Positions 1 through 8,264 of a DNA stretch of 64,000 bases are shown here, one piece after another (the stretch's first letter is position 1; the number at the start of each line of letters is the position of its first letter). The notes under the pieces were generated by a model. It searched no databases. It was not told where the DNA came from and saw only the letters and a list, made by a program, of their open reading frames with translations. Source of the DNA: Clostridiales bacterium (GTDB lineage: Bacteria > Bacillota > Clostridia > Oscillospirales > Oscillospiraceae); the NCBI GenBank assembly GCA_012838345.1, contig DUPK01000071.1, forward strand, positions 1 through 64,000, given 5' to 3'. The translations under genes were made by a program, and so were the position numbers.

Positions 1-261
1 AGCCCTTGTCAAGCCTCTTTATTTTCCCAGCTTAACTCCTGCCAAGCCCTTCCGCCCCCCAGGGCGCCCAGTTAATATACCACCTCTTCCTCGCCTTGTC
101 AACACCTTTTTCTCCTCTTTTCAAAAAAATATTCCGGCTTTATCCGGGACACACTCGCTAGACGAAAATCATATATAAATTAATGTATTTGCACAATATG
201 TTGAATTATATCCTATATTCCCTATTCCCCAATAAGATATAAAACCAAAATACGAGGTTTG

Positions 262-395
262 CATTTATAAGCCTCCGGCATCCCATTTCAGCGCAGCACC
301 ATGAGCCGTAAGGGGCCTTCTCATATTCCCCCTACGGCTCACGTTAAGACTGCGCCCATAAAAGGGCGCCGTCGGAATAAGCTTTTTTAGCCCGA
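262..395. other. Dense inverted repeats, possible structured RNA
   Basis: A non-coding stretch with several hairpins: TGAGCCGTA pairing with TACGGCTCA around 302-341, GCGCCC/GGGCGC at 352-369, and a possible outer AAGC/GCTT closure followed by six T at 382-387. Read on the plus strand it resembles a small RNA ending in a terminator; read on the minus strand it lies beyond the terminator of the leftmost operon. No known RNA family was recognised. A 60-codon minus-strand ORF here has no ribosome site and looks spurious. The bases before 262 are AT-rich and hold nothing identifiable. Confidence 0.25.
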
Positions 396-412
396 GTCTC
401 TGAACTGAAAGA

Positions 413-469
413 AAAAGTGGACCGCCGGGAGCAGGATATTCCGGCATTTAAGCAGCAAATCCTGCTCCC
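413..469 (-). terminator. Probable terminator of the FAD oxidoreductase operon
   Basis: On the minus strand an 11-bp perfect stem (GGGAGCAGGAT/ATCCTGCTCCC) is followed about ten bases later by a T-rich tract. It lies 14 bases after the stop of the small Cys-rich gene. The loop is long (21 bases), so efficiency is uncertain. Confidence 0.5.
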
Positions 470-482
470 TATTATCCCCAAG

Positions 483-653
483 TCAGCGCTCGCAGCGCCC
501 GCAGTTATTGCACACCCCGGTGGTCTTACATGGAGGCAGCTTTAAAAGCCTCTTGTAAAAATCAGCCGACAGTTGTGGAGGCGAGCTCTCTTCATGAGTT
601 TCTCCGGCCTTATCCTCAGGTGGCTTCCCTTTTTCGTTCTCTTTGCTTACCAC
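483..653 (-). CDS. Small Cys-rich protein overlapping the FAD oxidoreductase end
   Basis: A 56-codon frame starting at a GTG that overlaps the last codons of the upstream oxidoreductase by seven bases, preceded by AAGGA at a normal distance. This suggests translational coupling. The product has a charged, Pro-rich first half and ends in CKTTGVCNNCGRCER, with four cysteines arranged like a small zinc- or Fe-S-binding knuckle. No family was recognised. The overlap, the ribosome site and the downstream terminator support a real gene. It may be a partner or chaperone of the flavoenzyme, but that is inference only. Confidence 0.5.
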   Translation of the reverse strand: MVSKENEKGKPPEDKAGETHEESSPPQLSADFYKRLLKLPPCKTTGVCNNCGRCER

Positions 654-2116
654 TGACGATAGTCCTTCAGGCTCTCGGCGCGGGCTTTTTTCGCAAGCTC
701 GGTGTAAAGTCCGTACTCATGCTCCTCAACGCACTGCATATAGGCCGGATCGACACGCTCATTCCTCGGCAGCGGCACATCCTGGTCGATGAGGATGTTC
801 TGTACCTTATTAATGTCAACATCGCGCACCTTCGTGCCGTCGCCAACCGCCACGGCAGCGGCAACGCCGGCAGCCTGTCCGGTACCAACGCACTGCGGTA
901 TGAGATTGAGCCAGTCGATAGCAACGTCGTCCGCCGACAGGTGACGTCCCGGACAGAGGAGGTTTTCTACCTTCTGCGGCAGAATCGCCCTGTAGGGTAT
1001 CTCGACGGGGCCGCAATCGTTTATCTGGCAAATTGTCGAATGCCAGGCTATGACGTCGTCGAAATGGCTTGCAAACGCCCAATCGTTGGCGGTCATTATA
1101 TACTCGCCTTTAAGCCTGCGGCTGCAGCGCGCGCCGAGCTGAGGAGCTATGTCGAACAGGAAGGCTTCGCGGAAAGCCATAGGAACGGATTCCCTGAGAT
1201 AATCGAGAACGTCGCGGAGCGTATCGCGGGTGTTCATCTCGGTCTCGGTCAAATCCTTTATGGATGTGCAGTCCCTGTTCGGATGCCAGTTGTTAACCCA
1301 GCAGACATCGTTCTGGTTTGAGGGCAACGGCATGCACCTGAAGCCCGCAAGATTCGTCAGCTGGTTTCTAAGCTCAGCGGCCGCCTGCGGACGGGTCCTC
1401 TTCCATTCTTCGAACAGATCCCAGTTTACACCGCCTATGCGCCACACAAGCGCCGTGGTGCTAGACCTTGTGTTGGCGTCGGCAAGGCTTGAATACGGTG
1501 TGCCCGTCTGGCTGAACAGGTCTCCGTCACCGGTAGCGTCGATAACCACTTTCGCGTAAATGGCCTTGCGCCCCTCTTTGCTCTCGAATATTACGCCCTT
1601 GACTTCGTTGCCTTCCATAATCGGCTTTGTTCCCCAGCTATGGCAGAGCACCTTTATGGCGTCCCTGTGCTCGAGCAGCATCTTATCCATTTCTATCTTC
1701 AACTGGTTCGGCTCAAAATAGACCGAACGGACCAGCCGGTGGGGGGCATTGCGGCTTACACAGTCGTGCAGCGCCTTCCATGCATCCAGCAGCACGGGGT
1801 CCTCGCTGCCAATCTTATCAAGCCCGGGGCCGCGCACCGCGCCCGGAATCTTGGAAAGGCGAGTGAACCACTCCTCCTGCAGGCCGCGCACGAAGGACAT
1901 GTTGTACCAACTGAGGTCCGGCACCATTATTACGTAGCCGCCGGTCGCGTCGCCGCCCATATAGCCGTAACGCTCCATCAGGATAATATCCTTTGCTCCC
2001 GCACGCGCCGCCGCTATGGCCGCGCTGTGTCCGGCGGCTCCACCGCCGACCACGAGGATGTCGCACTCGTCAAATACGGGAATGTCTTGCGCAGGCTCTC
2101 TGTAAAGTTTGCTCAT
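647..2116 (-). CDS. FAD-dependent oxidoreductase (FAD_oxidored family)
   Basis: 489 residues with an N-terminal dinucleotide-binding motif VVGGGAAGHSAAIAAARAGA (about residues 22-41) and the following ERYGYMGGDATGG, typical of FAD_oxidored (PF12831) proteins. C-terminal flavin-contact segments such as CPGRHLSADDVA and GTGQAAGVAAA are also present. No signal peptide is seen, so it should be cytosolic. The ATG is preceded by a strong AGGAGG. Members act as dehydrogenases or reductases on varied substrates and the substrate cannot be read here. A small Cys-rich gene overlaps its 3' end. A GC-rich hairpin region upstream (about 2270-2314) could be a regulatory leader. Confidence 0.85.
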   Translation of the reverse strand: MSKLYREPAQDIPVFDECDILVVGGGAAGHSAAIAAARAGAKDIILMERYGYMGGDATGGYVIMVPDLSWYNMSFVRGLQEEWFTRLSKIPGAVRGPGLDKIGSEDPVLLDAWKALHDCVSRNAPHRLVRSVYFEPNQLKIEMDKMLLEHRDAIKVLCHSWGTKPIMEGNEVKGVIFESKEGRKAIYAKVVIDATGDGDLFSQTGTPYSSLADANTRSSTTALVWRIGGVNWDLFEEWKRTRPQAAAELRNQLTNLAGFRCMPLPSNQNDVCWVNNWHPNRDCTSIKDLTETEMNTRDTLRDVLDYLRESVPMAFREAFLFDIAPQLGARCSRRLKGEYIMTANDWAFASHFDDVIAWHSTICQINDCGPVEIPYRAILPQKVENLLCPGRHLSADDVAIDWLNLIPQCVGTGQAAGVAAAVAVGDGTKVRDVDINKVQNILIDQDVPLPRNERVDPAYMQCVEEHEYGLYTELAKKARAESLKDYRQW

Positions 2117-2381
2117 TTGTTTTCCTCCTTTTGATTTTTGAATATATTCATTATATCATCTCTTATTTGAGGCTAGGAGTTCATTTTTTTAATTATACAT
2201 ACGAGCAAGGAATGAATTATAACCGTGAGATAAAGCAGTTCGCCTTTTCCCGCACTCGACAGATTGCTGCCCCTCACAAATCCCGCTGCCACCGGCACCA
2301 AATCCTGAGAGGGGGCGAAGCTTTCAGCATTTCTGCCAAGAGGCGGCCGGGAAATCACTGGAAGATTATTCTACTTTCCTA

Positions 2382-2411
2382 TTGACAACGGCGCTGTCCC
2401 TCTAGTATAAT
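2382..2411 (+). promoter_or_regulatory. Sigma-A promoter of the T-box/symporter transcript
   Basis: TTGACA at 2382-2387 and TATAAT at 2406-2411, both perfect, separated by 18 bp. Transcription should start near 2418, immediately before the T-box leader. Confidence 0.8.
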
Positions 2412-2417
2412 TCCATA

Positions 2418-2725
2418 CAATTAAATTTCGGTAAAGCGATGAAGAAGGAAAGTAGGCGGCGCTATCTTGCCAGGGAGGGCCTGTCACAGACTGGAAGCAG
2501 GCCTGAAGAAAATTCCGTTGAAGTTCCCTTCCGAGCTCGCTCTTTGAACGGCCTTTGGCCCAGGTAGAGGAGCGCGGGTATTCCGCCGTTATACGGATAG
2601 GATATGAACACGTATCCGAAAAGAGTGCGCATAACTGTATTACTCTATTGTTATGCGAATTTGGGTGGTAACGCGGAAGCTTCGGCCTTTCGTCCCTGTG
2701 TATAGGGATGAAAGGCTTTTTTGTT
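2418..2725 (+). promoter_or_regulatory. T-box riboswitch leader, probable Phe (UUC) specifier
   Basis: The T-box proper is GGGTGGTAACGCGGAAG around 2663-2679; its UGGU would pair with an ACCA tRNA end. A strong terminator follows (GCCTTTCGTCCCT/AGGGATGAAAGGC then TTTTTT, 2685-2722). Stem I closes with GCGA (2436-2439) and TCGC (2537-2540), and the 5' side holds the usual GATGAAGAAGGAAAGTA pattern. Aligned to other leaders, the triplet nine bases before the end of CCTTCCGAG is TTC at 2524-2526, suggesting phenylalanine. Uncharged tRNA would stabilise the antiterminator and switch on the downstream symporter genes. The T-box call is firm; the specifier is tentative. Confidence 0.9.
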
Positions 2726-2789
2726 TATTCAAATCGAGGCTCCGCCCCGAAATGCACAGAGTAAAAATCATAAAAAGGAGATTGAGACT

Positions 2790-2921
2790 ATGTTCGGATT
2801 GCCTGACCCCTCAATATGGCTTGCCTATTTACTGTGTATCGGTTCGACGGTTCTGTGTGTCGTCTACGGCGTCCTCAATTGGAACAGAGACGGCGACGAA
2901 GATAAGGAGGATGGTAAATAA
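2790..2921 (+). CDS. Symporter small accessory protein
   Basis: 43 residues: a short amphipathic start (MFGLPDPSIW), one hydrophobic helix (about residues 10-29) and a strongly acidic tail (DGDEDKEDGK). An in-frame upstream extension exists, but AAAAGGAG at 2773-2780 points to this ATG. Its stop overlaps the next gene's start (TAATG), so translation is coupled. Tiny single-helix proteins of this form are a known companion of some sodium:solute symporters and probably stabilise or modulate the transporter in the membrane. Confidence 0.8.
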   Translation: MFGLPDPSIWLAYLLCIGSTVLCVVYGVLNWNRDGDEDKEDGK

Positions 2922-4540
2922 TGACCTATATTTTCATAAGTCTCGCCGCATATGCGCTGATTATGGTCCTGTTCGGATATATTGGCTACAAAAAGACCAA
3001 GGATTCAAGCGATTACCTGCTGGCCGGCAAGGAGATGCACCCTATCGTCATGGCCCTGTCCTATGGTGCCACCTTCATAAGTACCTCGGCCATCGTCGGC
3101 TTTGGCGGAGCCGCTGGACAGTTCGGGCTCGGGCTCATCTGGCTGACAGCGTTAAACATACTGGTAGGCGTTTTTATCGCCTTTGTGGTTTTCGGAAAAA
3201 AGACCAGAGAGCTGGGCCACAGGCTCGGAACAAGCACCATGCCGGAACTTTTCGCAAGGCGCTTTAACAGCGGCTTTATGCAGGGCTACTCGGGCTTACT
3301 TATATTTGTGTTCATGCCGATATACGCCTCGGCGGTGCTCAAAGGCATTGTGGATTATGTGTCAAACTACACCGGCCTTAGCTTCGGTACCGTCCTTATT
3401 ATCGTCTCGGTTTTGACGGCCGTATTTGTCGTCACCGGCGGCCTTAAAGGAATAATGTACGCAGACGCCTTCCAGGGCAGCCTGATGTTCGCCGGCATGG
3501 CCTTTCTCATAATCTACACATATGCAATGCTCGGCGGCGTCACGCGCGCAAACGAGGCGCTGGCAAGCCTTCCCACCATGCCCGGAGTCGCGGAGCAGAC
3601 AGCAAATCTTGTAAAGGGCGGCTTTGCCGGCTGGACCTCGATGCCGTCCACCGGCTCCCCCGTCTGGTGGAATATCGTTACGACCCTAGTAGCCGGAGTG
3701 GGTATAGGCGCGCTCGCCCAGCCGCAGTTGTCAGTAAAGTTCATGACAGTCAAGAGCAACAGGGACATAAGCCGCGCGGTGCTCTCAGGCGGCATATTCA
3801 TACTGTTCATGACGGGAGTTGCCTTTACGGTGGGCGCCCTTTCCAATGTGGCTTTCTACGATGCCACGGGGAAGATTGCCATAGATGCCGCAGGCTCAAA
3901 CGACGGCATTATACCGGTGTTCATAAAAGAGTTTCTGCCCGACTGGTTCGGTGGCGTATTCCTTATAATACTTATCGCCGCCGCAGTGTCAACGCTGAAC
4001 GCTCTGGTTCACACCATGGGTACAGCTCTCGGCCGAGATTTTCTCAGGCAATCGCTGAAGCTCAAGGCCGAAACCATCACACTCACACGTATCTCCATGC
4101 TCATAGGGCTTCTCTTAAGCGTGGTCCTTGCATGGCTCTCAAGCAAGCTGGATGTAAGCATGGCCATAATCGCCATCGGCACCTCAATGTTCTTCGGCCT
4201 TTGCGCCGCCACCTTCCTGCCGACCTATTTTGCGGCTCTCTATATAAAACGCTTCCCGAAAAAGGCCGCGCTCACCAGCATGATAACGGGCTCGGTAAGC
4301 AGCCTCTTCTGGCTGATGTTTGTACAGGAGAAAACCGCGGGCAGCCTGCAGATATGCAAACTGCTGTTCAATACAACGTCCATTGTGAAGGACACGGCGC
4401 TTCACACGCTCTCAATGGTCGACGCCATCATTGTCGCACTGCCCCTGTCAATCGTTGCCGCCGTTGTCGCCGGCCTTGCCTTTGCAGGGGAAGGCGAAGG
4501 CGCAAAGCTGCCCGTGACTTCTGCAGAACAGGCAAAATAG
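2921..4540 (+). CDS. Sodium:solute symporter (SSS family), T-box controlled
   Basis: 539 residues, highly hydrophobic throughout with the length and pattern of SSS transporters. It begins with a membrane helix, then YKKTKDSSDYLLAGKEM (about residues 23-39) and the conserved SYGATFISTSAIVGFGGAAG, matching the PutP/PanF/ActP fold. Import would be Na+-driven at the cytoplasmic membrane. It shares a transcript with the preceding accessory gene under a T-box whose likely specifier is Phe, suggesting an aromatic amino acid (or its precursor) as substrate. This also fits the nearby indolepyruvate oxidoreductase operon. The substrate is inference; the family is clear. Confidence 0.9.
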   Translation: MTYIFISLAAYALIMVLFGYIGYKKTKDSSDYLLAGKEMHPIVMALSYGATFISTSAIVGFGGAAGQFGLGLIWLTALNILVGVFIAFVVFGKKTRELGHRLGTSTMPELFARRFNSGFMQGYSGLLIFVFMPIYASAVLKGIVDYVSNYTGLSFGTVLIIVSVLTAVFVVTGGLKGIMYADAFQGSLMFAGMAFLIIYTYAMLGGVTRANEALASLPTMPGVAEQTANLVKGGFAGWTSMPSTGSPVWWNIVTTLVAGVGIGALAQPQLSVKFMTVKSNRDISRAVLSGGIFILFMTGVAFTVGALSNVAFYDATGKIAIDAAGSNDGIIPVFIKEFLPDWFGGVFLIILIAAAVSTLNALVHTMGTALGRDFLRQSLKLKAETITLTRISMLIGLLLSVVLAWLSSKLDVSMAIIAIGTSMFFGLCAATFLPTYFAALYIKRFPKKAALTSMITGSVSSLFWLMFVQEKTAGSLQICKLLFNTTSIVKDTALHTLSMVDAIIVALPLSIVAAVVAGLAFAGEGEGAKLPVTSAEQAK

Positions 4541-4553
4541 AAATCGTAATAGT

Positions 4554-4600
4554 AGCTATACCCGGAGGTTCCCTTTGGATCCTCCGGGTATAGCTTTCCA
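4554..4600 (+). terminator. Terminator-like hairpin after the T-box symporter operon
   Basis: A perfect 15-bp inverted repeat (AGCTATACCCGGAGG and its complement) with a 12-base loop. It is followed only by a short TTTCC, so it may act between convergent transcripts rather than as a strong one-way terminator. Confidence 0.7.
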
Positions 4601-4654
4601 AAACGCAGAGCTAACCCGGAGTGACACCGCTGTGTTTTTCAGATTGCTATTCGG

Positions 4655-6208
4655 TTAGTTTTGCGCCGATTTCTGGGTCTCAGGCTCTAAAGCAATATTT
4701 TCGTACCCGGTTACGCTCATATCGGTGCTGTAGACAAAATCAATGAGCTTCTTATCGAATTTAGGTGTGACAAGGCTAACAAGGGGCACAACAACAATGG
4801 GTACAAGAAGGGCAAAGAAGCAGGCGTTAATGGTCGACATTTTAAACGCAAGCGGAAGAATGACCGCGCAGGCAACGCCTACGATGCCGCCCGCCATAGC
4901 GCCTATCTTGGTCGTGCCCTTCCAAAGGACTCCATACATATAGGGGGTGAGGAAGAAGCCTGACATAGCTCCCCAGGCAAGGCTCTGCAGTTTTGAAACG
5001 GCACCCAGGTTCATAAGCGCGAGAGCAACGGCCAAAATTACAAAGACAATGCTCAGCACGCGCATGAGCAGGGTGACCTTTTCTTCCTTCATATCCTTCT
5101 TCACGTATCCCTTTATAAAGTCCATTCCCAGAGCGGCGCTCGAGGTGAGAACCAGACCTGCAAGTGTGGACATTGATGCCGAGAGCACCAGAAGTAAAAC
5201 TATCGACAGGAAGAAGTCCGGCATGATTTTAGCCAGAATCTGCGGCACCAGAACGTTAAAGCCGCCGGCTGCGTCGACAGCCGCCTGGTCGGGATAAAAC
5301 AGCCTTACAAAGTAACCGGGAACATGAACGGATGTAATTATCAGCAGGCCGAGAATCGTGCAGACAATTCCGCCGATTTTGACCTGTTTGGGGTCCTTCA
5401 TGGCAAAGAACTTACTGACCAACTGCGGAAGCCCGTTCGGGGCGAAGCTAGTCATAAGTACAAAAGGAATAAGTCCCGAAAGGAGCGTCCAGCTTCCGTC
5501 CAGGTTCCACGATACCAGCTTTTCGCCGATAGCGCCTTCCTCAGGTGTGACGATGCTGCTAAGCCTGGCTATACCCTCCGAGAGGCCACCGACGACGTCT
5601 GACTTCAGTGTGAAGAACAGTATGACGAGACCACCAACCAACATTATCGCGCCTTGGGCAACGTCGATTTTAGCAGCCGCCTTATAGCCGCCTATGGCAA
5701 GGTAGAATGCTCCCAAAGTCGCCATGGCAAGCAGGGAGAACCTGTACGGAAGGCCGAACACGCTCTCGAACAGATAGCTGAGGCTCGAGAACACCGTCGC
5801 GGTGTAAGGAACCATAAAAACAAATATTATTACACTTCCCGCTATCTTGAAGAATTCGGAGTTATACCTGACTCTCAGGAAATCGGGGAGTGTCTGTACC
5901 GCCAGCTTCTCGCTCATTATACGGCTTTTGCGGCCAAGGATAAGCCACATGAACATGATGCTGAGCAGTACATTGCCTATTGCGTTGTAAATTGCTCCAA
6001 TGCCCCATTTCCAACCTATCATGCCCGCATTAACAAGGCAGACGCCCGATATGTAGGTTGCGGCGAAGGAGAAGGAGGTGATAACGGGTCCGAGGCTTCT
6101 GCCGCCCAGCAAATAGGCCTCCCCTCCTCCGGAGCTCTCTTTTTTTGACTTAATGCCAACAACAAGGACAAAGATTACATATGCCGCAAGAAACAAATAC
6201 TTTGACAT
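4655..6208 (-). CDS. Sodium:solute symporter (SSS family)
   Basis: 517 residues, hydrophobic helices throughout, with the SSS N-terminal pattern AYLLGGRSLGPVITSFSFAA (about residues 31-50). The start is supported by AGAGGAAAG upstream. It is the last gene of a minus-strand operon (iorA-iorB-ptb-buk-symporter), 58 bases after buk. The likely role is Na+-coupled uptake of the substrate fermented by that operon, plausibly an aromatic or branched-chain amino acid or 2-oxoacid. It differs clearly in sequence from the symporter at 2921-4540, so it is not a recent duplication. Substrate not demonstrable from sequence. Confidence 0.88.
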   Translation of the reverse strand: MSKYLFLAAYVIFVLVVGIKSKKESSGGGEAYLLGGRSLGPVITSFSFAATYISGVCLVNAGMIGWKWGIGAIYNAIGNVLLSIMFMWLILGRKSRIMSEKLAVQTLPDFLRVRYNSEFFKIAGSVIIFVFMVPYTATVFSSLSYLFESVFGLPYRFSLLAMATLGAFYLAIGGYKAAAKIDVAQGAIMLVGGLVILFFTLKSDVVGGLSEGIARLSSIVTPEEGAIGEKLVSWNLDGSWTLLSGLIPFVLMTSFAPNGLPQLVSKFFAMKDPKQVKIGGIVCTILGLLIITSVHVPGYFVRLFYPDQAAVDAAGGFNVLVPQILAKIMPDFFLSIVLLLVLSASMSTLAGLVLTSSAALGMDFIKGYVKKDMKEEKVTLLMRVLSIVFVILAVALALMNLGAVSKLQSLAWGAMSGFFLTPYMYGVLWKGTTKIGAMAGGIVGVACAVILPLAFKMSTINACFFALLVPIVVVPLVSLVTPKFDKKLIDFVYSTDMSVTGYENIALEPETQKSAQN

Positions 6209-6266
6209 TGCTTAACTTTCCTCTCTCTCACAAATTTGCCGCTTTCAATTCGGCTGGTGCGGCAAA

Positions 6267-7337
6267 TTACTCTACCCTTCTGAATGTTTTGGCAGTCTCT
6301 TCGCCGCGGAGAACGCGCAGGCCGCCGAACGCAAGGGCCTCCATCTCGTTTTCACCCGGATACACGACGACGGGCGCGATAAATGAAACGTACTGCTCAA
6401 TCATGCCCGTAAAGTATTTTGAATGGGCGATGCCGCCGGTAAGAATTATGGCGTCCACCTTGCCCGAGACAACCGGGGCTTCCTTGCCTATGTTCTTTGC
6501 AACATTGAGGGCCATGGCCTCAAACACGAGCTTTGCGTACGCGTCCCCGTCCTGAATTCTCTTTTCGACTTCGCGTACGTCAACCGTGCCGAGATGGGCG
6601 TAAAGTCCGCCCTTGTTTTTGATGAGCTTCATCATGGACTTTTCAGTATACTCACCGGAAAAGGCAAGCTCAATGACTTCGTGCATGGGCAGACCGCCGG
6701 TGCGCTCAGGCGAGAAGGGGCCTTCGCCGTCGTTTATAACATCGATTATCTTGCCGCCGTGCATTACGCAAACGGAGATGCCGCCGCCGAGATGCACAAC
6801 TATAAGCGTACAGTCGCCAAAGCTTTTGCCACGCTCCTTGGCGTAGCGTATGGCGGCTGCGCGCATGTTCAGGTTGTGGCCTATCGCGCGCCTCGGCATT
6901 GACGGCAGACCGGTTATGCGAAGTATGGGCAGCATCTCGTCCACCGTTACACCGTCGTACACATAGGCGGGTACCGGGTGTTTTTGCTTCAGGGAATAGG
7001 CTACTATGGCGCCGAGGTTTGAGGCGTGCTCATGGTGGGGCTTGTAGCGAAGCTGCCATACCATGTCCTCGTTAATCTCATAAGCTCCGGCCTCGACGGG
7101 GGGCAAAAGCCCTCCGCGCGAGACTATGGCTGTGATGGACGTAAGGGGAACGTTCTCCTCCTGTAGAGCCTCCAGTATAACCTTTTCGCGGAACTCAAAC
7201 TGGTCCACCACCGCGTTATACTTCATAAGCTCCTCGGGCCTGTGCTCAATATTTTTTACGAAAAGAGGTTTCTCGTCTTCGTAGACAGCTATCTTGGTAG
7301 AGGTGCTGCCGGGGTTAATAATCAAAAGCCTTTCCAT
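6267..7337 (-). CDS. buk: Butyrate kinase
   Basis: 356 residues, the normal length for the family. The N-terminal phosphate-binding motif is NPGSTSTK (residues 8-15), with further ASKHA-fold motifs HLGGGISV and ILTGGIAHS. It converts butyryl-phosphate (or a related acyl-phosphate) plus ADP to the acid plus ATP in the cytosol, the energy-yielding last step of the pathway. A GTG nine bases upstream is in frame, but GAGGTGG spacing selects the ATG at 7337. It lies ten bases after ptb. With iorAB upstream, the acid could be a branched or aryl acid rather than butyrate alone. Confidence 0.95.
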   Translation of the reverse strand: MERLLIINPGSTSTKIAVYEDEKPLFVKNIEHRPEELMKYNAVVDQFEFREKVILEALQEENVPLTSITAIVSRGGLLPPVEAGAYEINEDMVWQLRYKPHHEHASNLGAIVAYSLKQKHPVPAYVYDGVTVDEMLPILRITGLPSMPRRAIGHNLNMRAAAIRYAKERGKSFGDCTLIVVHLGGGISVCVMHGGKIIDVINDGEGPFSPERTGGLPMHEVIELAFSGEYTEKSMMKLIKNKGGLYAHLGTVDVREVEKRIQDGDAYAKLVFEAMALNVAKNIGKEAPVVSGKVDAIILTGGIAHSKYFTGMIEQYVSFIAPVVVYPGENEMEALAFGGLRVLRGEETAKTFRRVE

Positions 7338-7347
7338 TAGAACCACC

Positions 7348-8253
7348 TCAGACGACCGCAGCGGCGCCTATGACTATCGAGAGATACTTCTCATCGGAGC
7401 TTGAGCCGCGCGAGGTCAATATTATCGGGCACTTTGCGCCGACCACAACGCCGGCCATGCGCGCCTTGCAGGATATAGTGAGTGCCTTGCCAAGTATGTT
7501 TCCTGCGTGTATGTTGGGAACGACCAGAATGTCGCAGTCGCCGGCGACGGGGCTCTTATAGCCCTTGAGCTCGGCTATCTCGGCGTCGAGAGCGCAGTCG
7601 TAGGAGATGGGTCCTTCAACTATGCAGTTTTTGATCTCGCCGGCCTCGTTCATCTTCTTAAGCTTGTCGCCGTCCACGGTCTCCGGCATATTGGGATTAA
7701 GCTTCTCCACACAGGCCAGAACTCCGACCTTCGGGCATTCGTAGCCCATAGCGCGCAGAGTCTCGACGGTGTTCTCTATTATCGCCTTCTTCTGCTCAAG
7801 CGTCGGATAAGTGACCATTCCGCCGTCAACGCAGGTGACAAGCTTTTTGTAGTCGGGAATCTCAAATATCGTAAAGTGGGACATAAGCCCGCCCTTACCG
7901 AGCCCGTGCTCCTTGTTCACAACCGCCTTGAGCAGCACGGAGGTGTCAATTTTCCCCTTCATCAGAATGTCGGCTTTACCCTCGCGCACAAGGGCAACGG
8001 CTTTCTCCGCCGCCTCGGGCAGACCCGTGGCGTCAAATATATTCTCCTCGGGGAGGGTTTCTCCGAGCTTATCAAGCACCGCTTTTATCTCTGCCGCCTC
8101 GCCGACGAGCAGAGGGGTCACAAGCCCCTCTTTGCTCGCACGGAAAACAGCTTCCAAGGTGTGCTCATCGGCGGCAGCGGCCACCGCAACCGTCTTGGTG
8201 CGGGAAGCCTTCTTAACCGACGCGATGAGCTCATCGAAATTCCTGAACGTCAT
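7348..8253 (-). CDS. ptb: Phosphate butyryltransferase (phosphotransbutyrylase)
   Basis: 301 residues of the PTA/PTB family. It transfers the acyl group of butyryl-CoA (or similar) to phosphate, giving the acyl-phosphate used by the kinase encoded next. Recognisable segments include DILMKGKIDTSVLLKAVV (mid-protein) and VPNIHAGNILGKAL near the C-terminus. The chosen ATG follows GGAGGAGAAGG directly; a longer in-frame version would overlap iorB and is unlikely. It lies 11 bases after iorB. The iorAB-ptb-buk order implies an oxidoreductase-made acyl-CoA is cashed in for ATP by this pair. Confidence 0.93.
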   Translation of the reverse strand: MTFRNFDELIASVKKASRTKTVAVAAAADEHTLEAVFRASKEGLVTPLLVGEAAEIKAVLDKLGETLPEENIFDATGLPEAAEKAVALVREGKADILMKGKIDTSVLLKAVVNKEHGLGKGGLMSHFTIFEIPDYKKLVTCVDGGMVTYPTLEQKKAIIENTVETLRAMGYECPKVGVLACVEKLNPNMPETVDGDKLKKMNEAGEIKNCIVEGPISYDCALDAEIAELKGYKSPVAGDCDILVVPNIHAGNILGKALTISCKARMAGVVVGAKCPIILTSRGSSSDEKYLSIVIGAAAVV

Positions 8254-8264
8254 CCTTCTCCTCC

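Noticed and set aside
265..447. 60-codon minus-strand ORF
   Set aside because: No ribosome site, no homology seen, and it lies across several hairpins beyond a terminator.
530..1321. 263-codon plus-strand ORF opposite the FAD oxidoreductase
   Set aside because: A shadow frame of the oxidoreductase gene; the flavin motifs are clearly on the minus strand. The same applies to most antisense ORFs over athL, the molybdenum enzyme and thiolase genes.
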